From an uncultured Bacteroidales bacterium (GTDB lineage Bacteria > Bacteroidota > Bacteroidia > Bacteroidales > F082): a stretch of DNA of 64,000 bases. Under the pieces are notes generated by a model. The model was given only the letters and a program-made list of their open reading frames with translations, ran no database searches and had not been told where the DNA came from. The stretch is taken from positions 1 through 64,000 of the forward strand of contig ONKQ01000033.1 in NCBI GenBank assembly GCA_900318465.1. The letters run 5' to 3'. The translations under genes were made by a program, and so were the position numbers. Below are positions 1 through 8,732 of the stretch, in pieces (the stretch's first letter is position 1; the number at the start of each line of letters is the position of its first letter).

Positions 1-16
1 TGTTTTTCCAAAAAAA

Positions 17-166
17 TCAGAACTCCGAAGTGAAATGGAACTCGATGTCGGGGTATTTCTCCATGGCCATCTGGAGGGCGTAGGGCGACTCGGCAAGGAG
101 ATTTACCCACTCCCCCGAATTTTTGCTTAATTTATCGATATTTAATATATTAGAAAGGTTTTTCAT
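17..166 (-). pseudogene. Stray copy of the prfC 3' end in a 49-codon frame
   Basis: The last 26 residues encoded here ([10 protein letters not shown] to the stop) match the C-terminus of the full prfC gene at 6889-8463. Nucleotide identity between about 21-94 and 6893-6966 is high, and the differences I can see are synonymous. Upstream the similarity stops. The frame continues to an ATG at 166 with an unrelated 22-residue start, preceded on the minus strand by a purine-rich GAGGAAAAGGA that could act as a ribosome site. Best read as a gene-tail remnant left by recombination or integration at prfC. A translated short protein cannot be excluded. Confidence 0.7.
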
Positions 167-247
167 TCCTTTTCCTCTATTTTGTGGCTGCAAAATTACG
201 AAAAAAAATCGAAATGAAAAACAGGAAATTTGGCAATAAAGCAACCT

Positions 248-272
248 ATTTCGCAAAGAAATCGTAATTTTG
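248..272 (+). promoter_or_regulatory. Bacteroidota-type promoter for the DUF3791/DUF3990 operon
   Basis: TAATTTTG at 265-272 fits the TAnnTTTG -7 consensus of Bacteroidota, with a weak TTTCGC -33-like element near 249. It lies about 15 bases upstream of the ATG at 287, so the leader would be very short. Confidence 0.5.
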
Positions 273-286
273 CAAAAAATAATCCA

Positions 287-496
287 ATGGAAGTCATCAG
301 ATACATAAATTGTTGCATCGTCGAGTTTGGGCAAAGGTTGGGGTTGGAGCCTAAATGGGCTTGCCGTTATCTTTATCTTCACGGCGGACTGGAACTGCTT
401 GACAAAAACTATCAAGCCGAACACCTGTTGCCTTTGGACGACACCATCGACGACTTGATTTCTTATTGCAAACGCCACGGAGGAACTTTGGAATGA
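287..496 (+). CDS. DUF3791 family small protein, probable antitoxin
   Basis: A 69-residue protein starting MEVIRYINCC. Its compact helical pattern, ending in a hydrophobic ISYCKRHGG segment, matches DUF3791 proteins, which typically sit directly upstream of DUF3990 genes. An in-frame start at 230 would precede the -7 box at 265, so the ATG at 287 is preferred. The stop overlaps the next start as ATGA (493-496), implying translational coupling. By position and size it is inferred to be the antitoxin or a regulatory partner. The family function is not firmly established. Confidence 0.7.
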   Translation: MEVIRYINCCIVEFGQRLGLEPKWACRYLYLHGGLELLDKNYQAEHLLPLDDTIDDLISYCKRHGGTLE

Positions 497-957
497 TACT
501 TTTTCATGGCACCAACATAGCGTTTGACAGCATAGATTTGTCAAAATGCAGGCCGAACAAGGACTTTGGTCGAGGTTTCTATTTGACCTCCATCGAGAGC
601 CAAGCCATTGAAATGGCCCAGCGCAGGTGCAACTTCAACGAAGGAGGTTCGCCCATCGTCCAAAAATATGAATGGGATGAAAACACCAACGATTTGCAAG
701 CGTTGCTTTTTGAAGGCATTTCTGTGGAATGGGCGGAGTTTATCGTGAAAAACCGAGACAGAAAGCAACAAGAATCCCATAGTTACGACCTAGTCATAGG
801 GCCGATTGCCGATGATGGCGTTGTGTATCAAATCAACCGTTATCTTCAACACATCATCACCTTAAAGCAACTGGTCAAAGAAATGAAATACAAAAAGTTG
901 AACAACCAATATTGTTTTTGCACCGAAAAGGCAATACAGCATTTGAAGAGATTATGA
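493..957 (+). CDS. DUF3990 family protein, ADP-ribosyltransferase-like toxin candidate
   Basis: A 154-residue protein starting MILFHGTNIAF. The early F-H-G-T-N motif followed by DFGRGFYLT resembles the NAD-binding H-G-T and G-x-G-F-Y-x-T elements of ADP-ribosyltransferase-like folds, as expected for DUF3990. The ATG at 493 overlaps the upstream stop, which fixes the start better than the further upstream in-frame ATG at 466. Its own stop overlaps the next ATG (954-957). Inference: an NAD-dependent modifying toxin held in check by its small neighbours. No activity can be read from sequence alone. Confidence 0.7.
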   Translation: MILFHGTNIAFDSIDLSKCRPNKDFGRGFYLTSIESQAIEMAQRRCNFNEGGSPIVQKYEWDENTNDLQALLFEGISVEWAEFIVKNRDRKQQESHSYDLVIGPIADDGVVYQINRYLQHIITLKQLVKEMKYKKLNNQYCFCTEKAIQHLKRL

Positions 958-1181
958 ACGAGAATGAGTTTCAGTTTGTGATGGACTGCGATGTGGAGTC
1001 GTTGGTGTCGTTCTTGCAAGATGATTACCAATTGCCCTTGTCCGAGGCTTTTGAGAAAGTGTATAGTTCCAAGACTTTTGAGAAACTGAAAGACCGAAAA
1101 ACAGGTTTGTATTTGCAAAGTCCGGCCTACATTTATACCTTTTTGATGGAAGAAATACGCGGACAACTCAAAAATGACTAA
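954..1181 (+). CDS. Small third protein of the DUF3990 operon
   Basis: A 75-residue protein beginning MNENEFQFVM, coupled to the DUF3990 gene by an ATGA overlap. The second half (EKLKDRKTGLYLQSPAYIY) resembles small partners found downstream of DUF3990 genes, and is loosely DUF3791-like. Its place in a tight three-gene unit suggests a role in immunity to, or control of, the preceding protein. I do not recognise a named family with certainty. Confidence 0.6.
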   Translation: MNENEFQFVMDCDVESLVSFLQDDYQLPLSEAFEKVYSSKTFEKLKDRKTGLYLQSPAYIYTFLMEEIRGQLKND

Positions 1182-1244
1182 CTTTGCATGGTTTTTTACA
1201 ACCTAAATTGAACGTAATTGATTAAAAATCATAAATTTACAAAG

Positions 1245-2252
1245 ATGGAAAAAATTAAAGTAGGTATCAATGGTTTCGGCCGCATTGGCCGCAACGTGTT
1301 CCGCATCATCTGCGAACGTCCGAATTTAGAAATCGTGGGCGTCAACGACCTGACAAGCACCAAGGTTTTGGCCCACCTGTTGAAATACGACTCCACCCAG
1401 GGCAAGTTCCCCGGCACGGTGGAATACGACGAAACCGCGCTCATCGTCAACGGCGTGCGCATCCCCGTCACCGCCGAGCGCGCCCCGCTGAACATCAAGT
1501 GGAGCAAGACCCCCGACGTGGTGGTTGAATCGACGGGCGTGTTCCGCTCGAAGGAAAGCAGCAAGGGCGGCTATGGCGACCACCTGAAGGCCGGCGCCAA
1601 GAAGGTCATCCTTTCGGCCCCCTCGAAGGACGCCATCGACGCCACCGTCGTGGTGGGTGTGAACAACAACGACCTGACCGACGATGTGGAATGCGTGAGC
1701 AACGCCTCCTGCACCACCAACTGCTTGGCTCCCGTGGCCAAAGTGTTGAACGACCGCTTTGGTATCGAGCAGGGCTACATCACCACCATCCACAGCTACA
1801 CCAACGACCAAGTCATCCTCGACGGTCCTCATAGCGACCTGCGCCGCGCCCGTTCAGCCGCCATGTCGCAAATCCCGACCACCACTGGCGCCGCCAAGGC
1901 CGTGGGTATCGTCATCCCCGAACTGAATGGCAAGCTCGACGGCATCGCCGTCCGCGTCCCTACGCCCACTGGTTCTTTGGTCGACCTCGTCTGCACCTTG
2001 AAGACCGAAGCCACGAAGGAAGAAATCAACGCCGCCATGAAGGAAGCCGCCGAAGGCCCGATGAAAGGTGTGCTCGAATACACTGAAGACCCGATTGTGA
2101 GCGTCGACGTGATCCACAACCCGCACAGCAGCATCTTCGATGCACAAAGCACGATGGTGATGGGCAAGATGGTGAAAATTATGTCGTGGTACGACAACGA
2201 ATGGGGTTATTCCAACCGCATGGTCGACCTTATCGAGATGATGAAATACTAA
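1245..2252 (+). CDS. gapA: Type I glyceraldehyde-3-phosphate dehydrogenase
   Basis: A 335-residue enzyme that converts glyceraldehyde-3-phosphate, NAD+ and phosphate to 1,3-bisphosphoglycerate in cytoplasmic glycolysis. It shows the N-terminal Rossmann motif INGFGRIGR, the catalytic cysteine C156 in SNASCTTNCLAP, the catalytic histidine H183 in HSYT, and the C-terminal SWYDNEWGYSNR signature. The start at MEKIKVG is chosen because the in-frame start at 1218 adds nine atypical residues. A possible -7 box TAACTTTG lies at 1179-1186. High use of C/G third positions suits a highly expressed host gene. It is followed by a 28-bp palindrome that may end transcription. Confidence 0.97.
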   Translation: MEKIKVGINGFGRIGRNVFRIICERPNLEIVGVNDLTSTKVLAHLLKYDSTQGKFPGTVEYDETALIVNGVRIPVTAERAPLNIKWSKTPDVVVESTGVFRSKESSKGGYGDHLKAGAKKVILSAPSKDAIDATVVVGVNNNDLTDDVECVSNASCTTNCLAPVAKVLNDRFGIEQGYITTIHSYTNDQVILDGPHSDLRRARSAAMSQIPTTTGAAKAVGIVIPELNGKLDGIAVRVPTPTGSLVDLVCTLKTEATKEEINAAMKEAAEGPMKGVLEYTEDPIVSVDVIHNPHSSIFDAQSTMVMGKMVKIMSWYDNEWGYSNRMVDLIEMMKY

Positions 2253-2308
2253 TCGGCGAATTTGTTGTCGTTTTTTGACGGCGAATTTTGCGAATTGAAC
2301 AAATTATC

Positions 2309-2340
2309 GTAGGGACGTGGCGCGCCGCGTCCCTACATTT
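2309..2340 (+). repeat. 28-bp GTAGGGACG palindrome with T-run, possible terminator of gapA
   Basis: Positions 2309-2336 form an inverted repeat with 13 of 14 paired bases (GTAGGGACGTGGCG against CGCCGCGTCCCTAC), followed by ATTTTTT. A closely similar 28-bp palindrome (GTAGAGACG... CTCTAC) lies inside a coding sequence at 43205-43232, so this is a dispersed repeat family. This copy is placed to serve as a rho-independent terminator for gapA. Confidence 0.75.
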
Positions 2341-2341
2341 T

Positions 2342-4603
2342 TTATCTGACGATGGTGATGGAACCTTGAAAACGCTGATGTTCCTCGCCTGTTTCGCCCA
2401 TGTAGGTGATTTCGGTGACGTAGAAATACGTGCCTGGCGGGCAGTCCATTTTGGTCAGTTTGTTTTTGCCGTCCCAATGGATGAGCGGGTCGTCGGTGTC
2501 CCATAGAATGTTGCCCCAACGGTTGAAAATGACCGTCTTGGCACTGACAATCAAATCGATACCTGTCACTATCGGTTCAAAAACCTCGTTGAAACCGTCG
2601 CCGTTGGGCGTGAACACGTTGGGCAGTTTGTAGGAAAATTCCTCCGTCGGTTCCTCGTGACCAATCCGCACCATTTTGATAGCCGAATAGTTCACCAAAG
2701 GCCGCATGATGCCCTCCAAGGTGTAATGCCCGAAAGTGCGCACATAATAGCGATAAGTGGCGTCGCTTTCCACATCAGGGTCGGTATATGCGAAACTCGT
2801 CACCGAAGCAATTCTAACGAAATGATTTCCAACCTCTTTGAAGATTTGCGTACTGTCAACAAGCCACGGCACGGTTTCCATCCACGAGAGACGGGCTTCG
2901 CTGAAGGTTCCATTGGCCGTGAGCATCACCGCCGAGGCCGTCGCGCTCTCGCCCATTGGTTGCTGGTTGGCATCGCGCATCTGCACCTTATATAATAATG
3001 TAGTCGCCGCAGCAAGGTCGAGGTTAGTGTCAAGGAAGGACGTGTCGGCACCTTCGTAAACGATGGAAGTCGCGCCGTCGAGGATGCGCGTCAAGGTATA
3101 GTTGAACGGAGCAACATATTGGTCATCAATCTCTTTCGGCTTTACCCAACAAGTCAACACATGCCCCGAAACAAGGTCGATGCTATCATTGCTGACATGG
3201 GTCATCAGCGGACTGTCGTTCTTCAATTCCACGCAAGCCGCATCACTGACGATACTCAATGCACCATCGGGGAATCGCGCCAAAATACGATACTCATATT
3301 CAACGCCTTGCGACAGGTTGGAATCGGTGTAGGAAGTCGAGGAAACATTGTTCAAAGTTGCAATGAGCTGGTAACCCTCGCGGATGCCCGTTTCGCATTC
3401 GTCTGGCACATAACCGTCGCAGCCCGCCTTGCGATAGATAAGCAAAGCCACAGCGTTTGGACATGGATATGCCGACCACGAAAGCGCAACATCATGGCCG
3501 TGCAAGTCGGCAGCGAAATTCTTCACTTTAGGAGCCATCACATTGATAGTCACCGTTTTCACATTTGTCAGGCTGACGGGCATATCATCGTCCTTGGCAT
3601 GAATCACCACCTGATAAGGCGTGTTGCGAATGTGTGCATAAACGGTATTCCACAGGAACTCCATCTCAGGTTGCAGCCCGTAAGCCGACTCAGGGTTCAG
3701 CACAGCCGGACTGACCGCCACCTCGAAAGGCGCACCCGACGCAGTCAAGGTGACATTGTCGCCATTTGGATCGGAGGCCGAGATGCTGAAACCAAGTTGC
3801 TCGCCCGCCACAATGCAGTATGGGTCGTCGCAATAGATTTGGGGCAGGTCGTTGTCGCAGTTCAGGATAAGAATCTGCATATCACGCACCACGGAGCCGA
3901 TTTTCACGCCGTGGCGCCACTCCTCCACCATGATAGCCACGTTGTACTCGCCTTTCATAAGTGGCACATCCCAACGCAGCTCACCTGTAATCGGGTCAAT
4001 TTCAAAGGATTGAGAGGCTTGCGGAAGCGTGTAACCTGCAATCTCGATACCGTCCTGGCCTTTACAAGTCACCAATTTATAACTCAAACTGTCGCCGTCA
4101 GGGTCGTAGGCCGAGGGATTATGCAAGTAAAGTTTGCCCACGCAGCCCTTATCGACTGGCGCATTCAACAGTTGCACGGAGTTGTTGTAACCCAAAAACG
4201 GATTGATGACCAATTCCGTCTCAATGTGCATGGGCACCATCACCGAATTGGGCACATTGATAACGCCATAGTTGCGGTTGGCGTCCTCCATACTGATGGT
4301 GTATGTCCCTGAGGATGAATAGTTATGGACTTGTTTGTAAACATTCAACGTGTAGTCGTCGCCAAGGTTTTGTAGCACCACACGTGGCACATAACTTTCC
4401 GAGCCGTCGCCCCATTGCATCAGCAGTGAGTCGCGTTGCAGGCCCGCCAGACTGGGTGTGTAAGTGTAACAAGTAAGCGTAAACTCGTATGCATTGCCGC
4501 CGAGCCAAGTGTAGGTAATCTCAGCCGCGCGCTGGTGCGTCGCCCTCGCAGTGATGGCAAGGCAGAAGAAAAAACCCAATATGAGCAAGAGTTTACGCTT
4601 CAT
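2342..4603 (-). CDS. T9SS type-B (gliding motility-associated C-terminal domain) surface protein
   Basis: A 753-residue secreted protein. Residues 1-21 are a signal peptide ending near ARA. The body contains beta-sandwich repeats, including an FN3-like module around residues 370-460 with a Y-E-Y-R-I-L pattern. The last ~100 residues carry the CHU_C/type-B sorting domain: LPNVFTPNGDGFNEVF, FNRWGNILW, HWDGK and PPGTYFY. Such proteins cross the outer membrane through the type IX system and are attached or released there. No enzymatic domain is recognisable, so an adhesin or structural role is inferred. Its 3' end faces gapA across the 28-bp palindrome. Confidence 0.85.
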   Translation of the reverse strand: MKRKLLLILGFFFCLAITARATHQRAAEITYTWLGGNAYEFTLTCYTYTPSLAGLQRDSLLMQWGDGSESYVPRVVLQNLGDDYTLNVYKQVHNYSSSGTYTISMEDANRNYGVINVPNSVMVPMHIETELVINPFLGYNNSVQLLNAPVDKGCVGKLYLHNPSAYDPDGDSLSYKLVTCKGQDGIEIAGYTLPQASQSFEIDPITGELRWDVPLMKGEYNVAIMVEEWRHGVKIGSVVRDMQILILNCDNDLPQIYCDDPYCIVAGEQLGFSISASDPNGDNVTLTASGAPFEVAVSPAVLNPESAYGLQPEMEFLWNTVYAHIRNTPYQVVIHAKDDDMPVSLTNVKTVTINVMAPKVKNFAADLHGHDVALSWSAYPCPNAVALLIYRKAGCDGYVPDECETGIREGYQLIATLNNVSSTSYTDSNLSQGVEYEYRILARFPDGALSIVSDAACVELKNDSPLMTHVSNDSIDLVSGHVLTCWVKPKEIDDQYVAPFNYTLTRILDGATSIVYEGADTSFLDTNLDLAAATTLLYKVQMRDANQQPMGESATASAVMLTANGTFSEARLSWMETVPWLVDSTQIFKEVGNHFVRIASVTSFAYTDPDVESDATYRYYVRTFGHYTLEGIMRPLVNYSAIKMVRIGHEEPTEEFSYKLPNVFTPNGDGFNEVFEPIVTGIDLIVSAKTVIFNRWGNILWDTDDPLIHWDGKNKLTKMDCPPGTYFYVTEITYMGETGEEHQRFQGSITIVR

Positions 4604-4672
4604 TGAACTACTCTCTTTGAGATTGCAAATGTAGTGTTTTTTGAGAAAACGGCGATGATTTCAGAAAAATGG

Positions 4673-4724
4673 ATTATTTTTGGCTATTTGGATACATTTT
4701 TATGGATAGATAGCCAAAAATAAT
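4673..4724. repeat. Flanking repeat, downstream copy, around the ATPase gene
   Basis: Perfect 14-bp inverted arms (ATTATTTTTGGCTA at 4673-4686, TAGCCAAAAATAAT at 4711-4724) close on a 24-base loop. The segment 4677-4723 also matches 6186-6232 as a direct repeat of about 47 bp (about 40 positions identical). The right arm ends one base before the ATPase stop codon, so the hairpin could also act as a terminator. Confidence 0.8.
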
Positions 4725-4725
4725 C

Positions 4726-6120
4726 TCAAAACAGATCATCTAAGGTGATTTCTTGTCGCACATAATTGATTGAATATTTATTCTTTACAAGTCCATTGGA
4801 AGTCACCATTGCAAAAAACAAGGTCTTACGTTTGAAGTAATTTTGAACCTCGTTCAAGCGCGTTTCTATCTTGTCCCATTCCGCTTTCGTGATGAGGTAA
4901 GGCCGCTCCGAAAATTTCATCTCGCACACCGTAACGGCCCGGTCGGCACGATCGATAACCATATCGACTTGCGCTTGTCCAGAATAATAAGAACAGGTTT
5001 TGGTCAGGATGCCAGAGATGCCTAATTTCTGCTTAATCTGCTGTAAGTGAGCAAAGCACAATCTTTCAAAAGCCAAACCTCGCCATGTAGTGCAAGTGTT
5101 CGTCGTCAGCAAATGCATCCACGTCTCATGGTCGGAATACGCACCGTTTTTCAGGAACTGGAAATAAAACAAGGTGAAGCTGTCCGAAAGCTGATAAAGA
5201 TAAGGCACCTCACCAATGGTCTTGTATTTTCGGATGAAACCGCACTGTTCAAGAGCGATGAGTTTCCGCGTCAAGCCGCCGCCATTGCTCAGTTTGGAGC
5301 CTTTGGCAATCTCATCGCGAGTATAGCCTGATTTCTTCTTCGACAAGGTCTCCACAATGCGAACATAATCCTCTGATTTCGAAAAAAGTGAATTATAAAG
5401 ATTGTCGAACTCATCGGCCAGAAGTGCCGATTCTGCGAAGAAAAGCCTGTCCACATTTTGGGCCAGGCTCCGGCTCTTGTCAAGCAGATGCAAATAATAA
5501 GGTATGCCACCGAGAATCATATAACACTCCGCCACACTCATATTATCCCACTTAAACTTCTGGCTTTCAAGATACTCCGTGGTCTCAGACAAGGTAAACG
5601 GTAACAGTTTCATCTTGCAAGTCAAGCGGTTATGCAACCCACCGTGATTGTTGATGACCTTGTTGACCATCCACGATGCCGCCGAGCCACACACCACAAG
5701 CACAATGTCGTTGCGCGCCGAAGCCCATTCGTTCCAAAACAGTTCCAAGGCCTTCAAAAACTCCGATTTCTGCGTATCCATCCACGGCAACTCATCCAGA
5801 AAAATCACTTTCCGCTTCTTTTTTGATTTCGCGACCAAAGTCTCAAGCCGTTCAAACGCCTCAAACCAATTGGAGGGCACAGCCTGTTCGTCAGGCGAGC
5901 CATAACGAATCAGTCTATTATGAAAATGCGCCAATTGTTCTTTCCGGTTGCCACGCGCCACCCCTGTAGCATAATACACAAAATTATCTTGGAAGAACTC
6001 CCTAACGAGATAAGTCTTCCCTACCCTGCGGCGGCCATAGACCACTACAAATTCCGAACCCGTTGAATCATAAATTCTTTGCAGTTCTTTTATTTCTTCT
6101 TTTCTGCCTACTATTTGCAT
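4726..6120 (-). CDS. ATP-binding protein, ATPase_2 plus DUF234-type C-terminal domain
   Basis: A 464-residue cytoplasmic protein. It has Walker A GRRRVGKT at residues 29-36, Walker B KVIFLDELPWMD near 104-115 and the arginine-rich AAA pattern of the archaeal/prokaryotic ATPase_2 family. A winged-helix segment follows around 250-310. The C-terminal DUF234 part contains VDMVIDRADRAVTVCEMKF, which resembles a PD-(D/E)xK nuclease core (D...ExK). The family is abundant and poorly characterised in Bacteroidales. The gene stands alone and is bracketed by near-identical repeats (4673-4724 and 6167-6233), which suggests it moves or is copied as a unit. Confidence 0.8.
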   Translation of the reverse strand: MQIVGRKEEIKELQRIYDSTGSEFVVVYGRRRVGKTYLVREFFQDNFVYYATGVARGNRKEQLAHFHNRLIRYGSPDEQAVPSNWFEAFERLETLVAKSKKKRKVIFLDELPWMDTQKSEFLKALELFWNEWASARNDIVLVVCGSAASWMVNKVINNHGGLHNRLTCKMKLLPFTLSETTEYLESQKFKWDNMSVAECYMILGGIPYYLHLLDKSRSLAQNVDRLFFAESALLADEFDNLYNSLFSKSEDYVRIVETLSKKKSGYTRDEIAKGSKLSNGGGLTRKLIALEQCGFIRKYKTIGEVPYLYQLSDSFTLFYFQFLKNGAYSDHETWMHLLTTNTCTTWRGLAFERLCFAHLQQIKQKLGISGILTKTCSYYSGQAQVDMVIDRADRAVTVCEMKFSERPYLITKAEWDKIETRLNEVQNYFKRKTLFFAMVTSNGLVKNKYSINYVRQEITLDDLF

Positions 6121-6166
6121 TGCTTCAGAATTATTTCTGGCTGCAAAGGTAGGATTTTTTCATTAG

Positions 6167-6233
6167 ATAGCCAAAAATGATATCATTTTTGGCTATTTGA
6201 ACAAATTTTTATGGTAAGATAGCCAAAAATAAG
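6167..6233. repeat. Flanking repeat, upstream copy, with 30-bp perfect palindrome
   Basis: Positions 6167-6196 are a perfect 30-bp palindrome (half-site ATAGCCAAAAATGAT). It is followed by 6186-6232, a direct repeat of the 4677-4723 copy on the other side of the ATPase gene. The palindrome sits in the promoter region of the ATPase gene (start at 6120) and may be an operator or an element end. Confidence 0.8.
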
Positions 6234-6284
6234 GGCGCACCTCTATCAGGCGCGCCCTATTCATTTTCAATCTGTCTGAAACAA

Positions 6285-6710
6285 TCACTTGTTCTTCAGC
6301 AGGTCGCGAATCTCGGCAAGGAGTTCTTCTTGCGTCGGGCCGGCAGGTGCGGCAGGCTCGGCAGGCTTCTCTTCCTCCTTCCTCTTCAGTTGGTTGATAC
6401 CCTTGATAACCATGAAGATGGAGAAGGCGATGATGATGAAGTCGAAGATGACTTGCAGGAAGTTGCCCCAAGTCATGGTCAATGCCGGTTTGACGACGGT
6501 CTCCCCGTCCATGACGGCTTCGCGAATCACCCACTTCCAGTCGGTGAAGTTGAGACCACCCGTGATGGCACCGATGAGCGGCATGATGATGTCGGACACC
6601 AATGAAGACACGATTTTTCCGAACGCACCGCCGATGACGACACCGACAGCCATGTCCATGACGTTGCCCTTCATGGCAAACTCCTTGAATTCTTGCATAA
6701 ATTTACCCAT
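6285..6710 (-). CDS. mscL: Large-conductance mechanosensitive channel
   Basis: A 141-residue inner-membrane channel that opens under membrane tension to release solutes during osmotic down-shock. The N-terminal amphipathic [30 protein letters not shown] and the pore helix are diagnostic. The second membrane helix ([20 protein letters not shown]) precedes a charged RKEEE stretch and the C-terminal bundle ([14 protein letters not shown]). Length is normal for the family. It is a single gene between the ATPase cassette and the prfC 3' end. Confidence 0.97.
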   Translation of the reverse strand: MGKFMQEFKEFAMKGNVMDMAVGVVIGGAFGKIVSSLVSDIIMPLIGAITGGLNFTDWKWVIREAVMDGETVVKPALTMTWGNFLQVIFDFIIIAFSIFMVIKGINQLKRKEEEKPAEPAAPAGPTQEELLAEIRDLLKNK

Positions 6711-6788
6711 AGCGATGATGTTTAATTGTTGTTTGTTGAAATGTTTAACTGTTTATCAACGCAAAAGTAGGAAATATTTCTTTTCTTG

Positions 6789-6888
6789 AACACGAATTCC
6801 CATGAATTAGACACGAATTTTCAAAAATTGCAATTTATGAATCAATTTATGAATCAATTTATGAATAATTTATGGTCATTCGTGTTTA
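6789..6888. repeat. AACACGAATT-family intergenic repeat with 12-bp tandem units
   Basis: Left arm AACACGAATT (6789) and right arm ATTCGTGTTTA (6878-6888) enclose a core with three to four ATTTATGAATCA units. A second member of the family lies at 13157-13243. It lies immediately 3' of prfC. Confidence 0.7.
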
Positions 6889-8463
6889 CTAAAACTCCGA
6901 AGTGAAATGGAACTCAATATCGGGGTATTTCTCCATCGCCATTTGCAGGGCGTAGGGCGACTCGGCCAAGAACACGTCACGACCTTCCTTGTCTTCGGCG
7001 AGGTTGAGAGCCTTACGCATCTTGAAATCAGCCAATTGTGCCTCGTTGTCACTGGTAATCCACGCGGTTTTGTAGAGCGAAATCGGCTGGTAGCGACAGG
7101 AGGCGTTGTACTCGTGCAGCAGGCGATATTGGATCACCTCAAACTGCAACTCGCCCACCGTTCCGATGATTTTGCGGCCCGTCATCTTGCCCGTAAACAA
7201 TTGCGCCACACCCTCATCCGTCAGTTGCTCCAATCCCTTGGCCAATTGCTTCGACTTCATCGGGTCGGCGTTCTCCACATAGCGGAACTGCTCGGGCGAG
7301 AAACTCGGAATGCCCTTGTAGTTCAGGATTTCGCCCTCAGTCAAGGTGTCGCCAATCTTGAAGTTGCCGGCATCGTAAAGGCCCACAATGTCGCCCGGAT
7401 AAGCCTCATCGAGGACAGACTTTTTCTGCGCCATGAAAGCCGTCGGGTTGGAAAACTTCAACTCGCGACGCTGGCGCACATGGAAATAGTTCTTGTTGCG
7501 TTCGAAGCGACCCGAAACCACACGCACAAAGGCGATACGATCACGGTGGTTGGGGTCCATGTTGGCGTGAATCTTGAAAACGAAGCCCGTAAACTTTTCC
7601 TCCGTCGGCTCGATGCGGCGTTCCACCGTATCACGACCAATCGGCGTGGGCGCAATCTGGATGAAGCAATCCAACAGCTCTTTGACTCCGAAATTATTCA
7701 AAGCCGAACCGAAAAACACAGGGCAAATGTCACCTTTCAGATAAGCCTCGCGCGAAAACTCATCGTAAACGCCTTGCACCAATTCCGTTTCGTTTCGCAA
7801 AGTCTCGGCATCCTCGCCAATCATCTTGTCCAAATCGGGGTTGTTGAGGTCATCGAAAGCGATTCCCTCCGTAATGTGCTGTTTGTCAGAATTGAAGAGA
7901 TAAAGACTCTTGTCGTAGATGCTGTAAACGCCCTTGAACTTCGGCCCCATATTGATAGGCCAACTCAACGGCGTGAGGCGGATGTGGAGTTTCTGCTCAA
8001 TTTCGTCCAACAGTTCAAACGGGTCCATGCCCGGACGATCCATCTTATTGATAAACACGATAATGGGCGTATTGCGCATACGACAGACCTCAACAAGTTT
8101 TTCCGTCTGAGACTCAACACCTTTCGCGGCATCGATGACCACGATAACGCTGTCCACAGCCGTCAAGGTGCGGAAGGTATCCTCGGCGAAATCTTTATGG
8201 CCGGGTGTATCCAAGATGTTGATTTTGATGTCTTTATAGTCAAAACCCATCACAGATGTCGCCACCGAAATGCCACGTTGCCGCTCGATTTCCATCCAGT
8301 CGGACGTGGCCGTCTTGCGGATTTTGTTCGACTTCACGGCACCAGCTACCTGAATGGCACCGCCGTAAAGCAGCAGTTTCTCGGTCAAAGTGGTCTTTCC
8401 CGCGTCGGGGTGGCTGACGATGGCGAAGGTCCTACGCCGGTTGATTTCTTCAAGAAAAGTCAT
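6889..8463 (-). CDS. prfC: Peptide chain release factor 3
   Basis: A 524-residue translational GTPase that recycles release factors 1 and 2 from the ribosome. The G1 motif is [13 protein letters not shown], followed by the RGIS switch region, DTPGH (G3) and NKMDRPG (G4). The C-terminal part matches RF3 domains II and III, ending in [19 protein letters not shown]. Full length for the family. The last 26 codons recur at 17-94 in the same orientation. It lies downstream of tRNA-Asp, separated by a terminator. Confidence 0.97.
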   Translation of the reverse strand: MTFLEEINRRRTFAIVSHPDAGKTTLTEKLLLYGGAIQVAGAVKSNKIRKTATSDWMEIERQRGISVATSVMGFDYKDIKINILDTPGHKDFAEDTFRTLTAVDSVIVVIDAAKGVESQTEKLVEVCRMRNTPIIVFINKMDRPGMDPFELLDEIEQKLHIRLTPLSWPINMGPKFKGVYSIYDKSLYLFNSDKQHITEGIAFDDLNNPDLDKMIGEDAETLRNETELVQGVYDEFSREAYLKGDICPVFFGSALNNFGVKELLDCFIQIAPTPIGRDTVERRIEPTEEKFTGFVFKIHANMDPNHRDRIAFVRVVSGRFERNKNYFHVRQRRELKFSNPTAFMAQKKSVLDEAYPGDIVGLYDAGNFKIGDTLTEGEILNYKGIPSFSPEQFRYVENADPMKSKQLAKGLEQLTDEGVAQLFTGKMTGRKIIGTVGELQFEVIQYRLLHEYNASCRYQPISLYKTAWITSDNEAQLADFKMRKALNLAEDKEGRDVFLAESPYALQMAMEKYPDIEFHFTSEF

Positions 8464-8487
8464 GTCTGACAGGTTTCAAAAGGGTAT

Positions 8488-8510
8488 AAAAAAAGCAACC
8501 GTTGGGTTGC
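8488..8510 (-). terminator. Rho-independent terminator after tRNA-Asp
   Basis: On the minus strand a GCAACC/GGTTGC hairpin (8495-8510) is followed by seven Ts (8494-8488), just 3' of the tRNA gene. Confidence 0.85.
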
Positions 8511-8519
8511 TCATTTGAG

Positions 8520-8594
8520 CGGTCCGGACGAGACTCGAACTCGCGACCTCCTGCGTGACAGGCAGGCATTCTAACCAAGCTGAACTACCGGACC
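8520..8594 (-). tRNA. tRNA-Asp (anticodon GTC)
   Basis: The minus strand folds into a cloverleaf: acceptor GGTCCGG/CCGGACC, D-arm with AGCTTGGTTAGAAT, anticodon stem CCTGC/GCAGG with loop CTGTCAC (anticodon GTC), and T-loop TTCGAGT. The discriminator is G and CCA is not encoded. Confidence 0.95.
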
Positions 8595-8732
8595 AACCAG
8601 AAAAAGAACTCTATTGCCTTTGCGGGTGCAAAAGTACAACCTTTTTCGTTACCCGCAAGTTTTTTTTCGCATTTTTTGAAACTTTTTTCGCATAAAAATT
8701 ATATCTCTTTGTTTTACAATCTGTTACAAAAA

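Noticed and set aside
6907..8469. 520-codon open frame antisense to prfC
   Set aside because: It mirrors prfC codon by codon and has no recognisable domain; it arises from codon bias. Similar antisense frames over the S8 protease (40784-41860), mfd (57390-59327), the CHU_C gene (3119-4312) and the nucleotidase (26596-27693) were dropped for the same reason.
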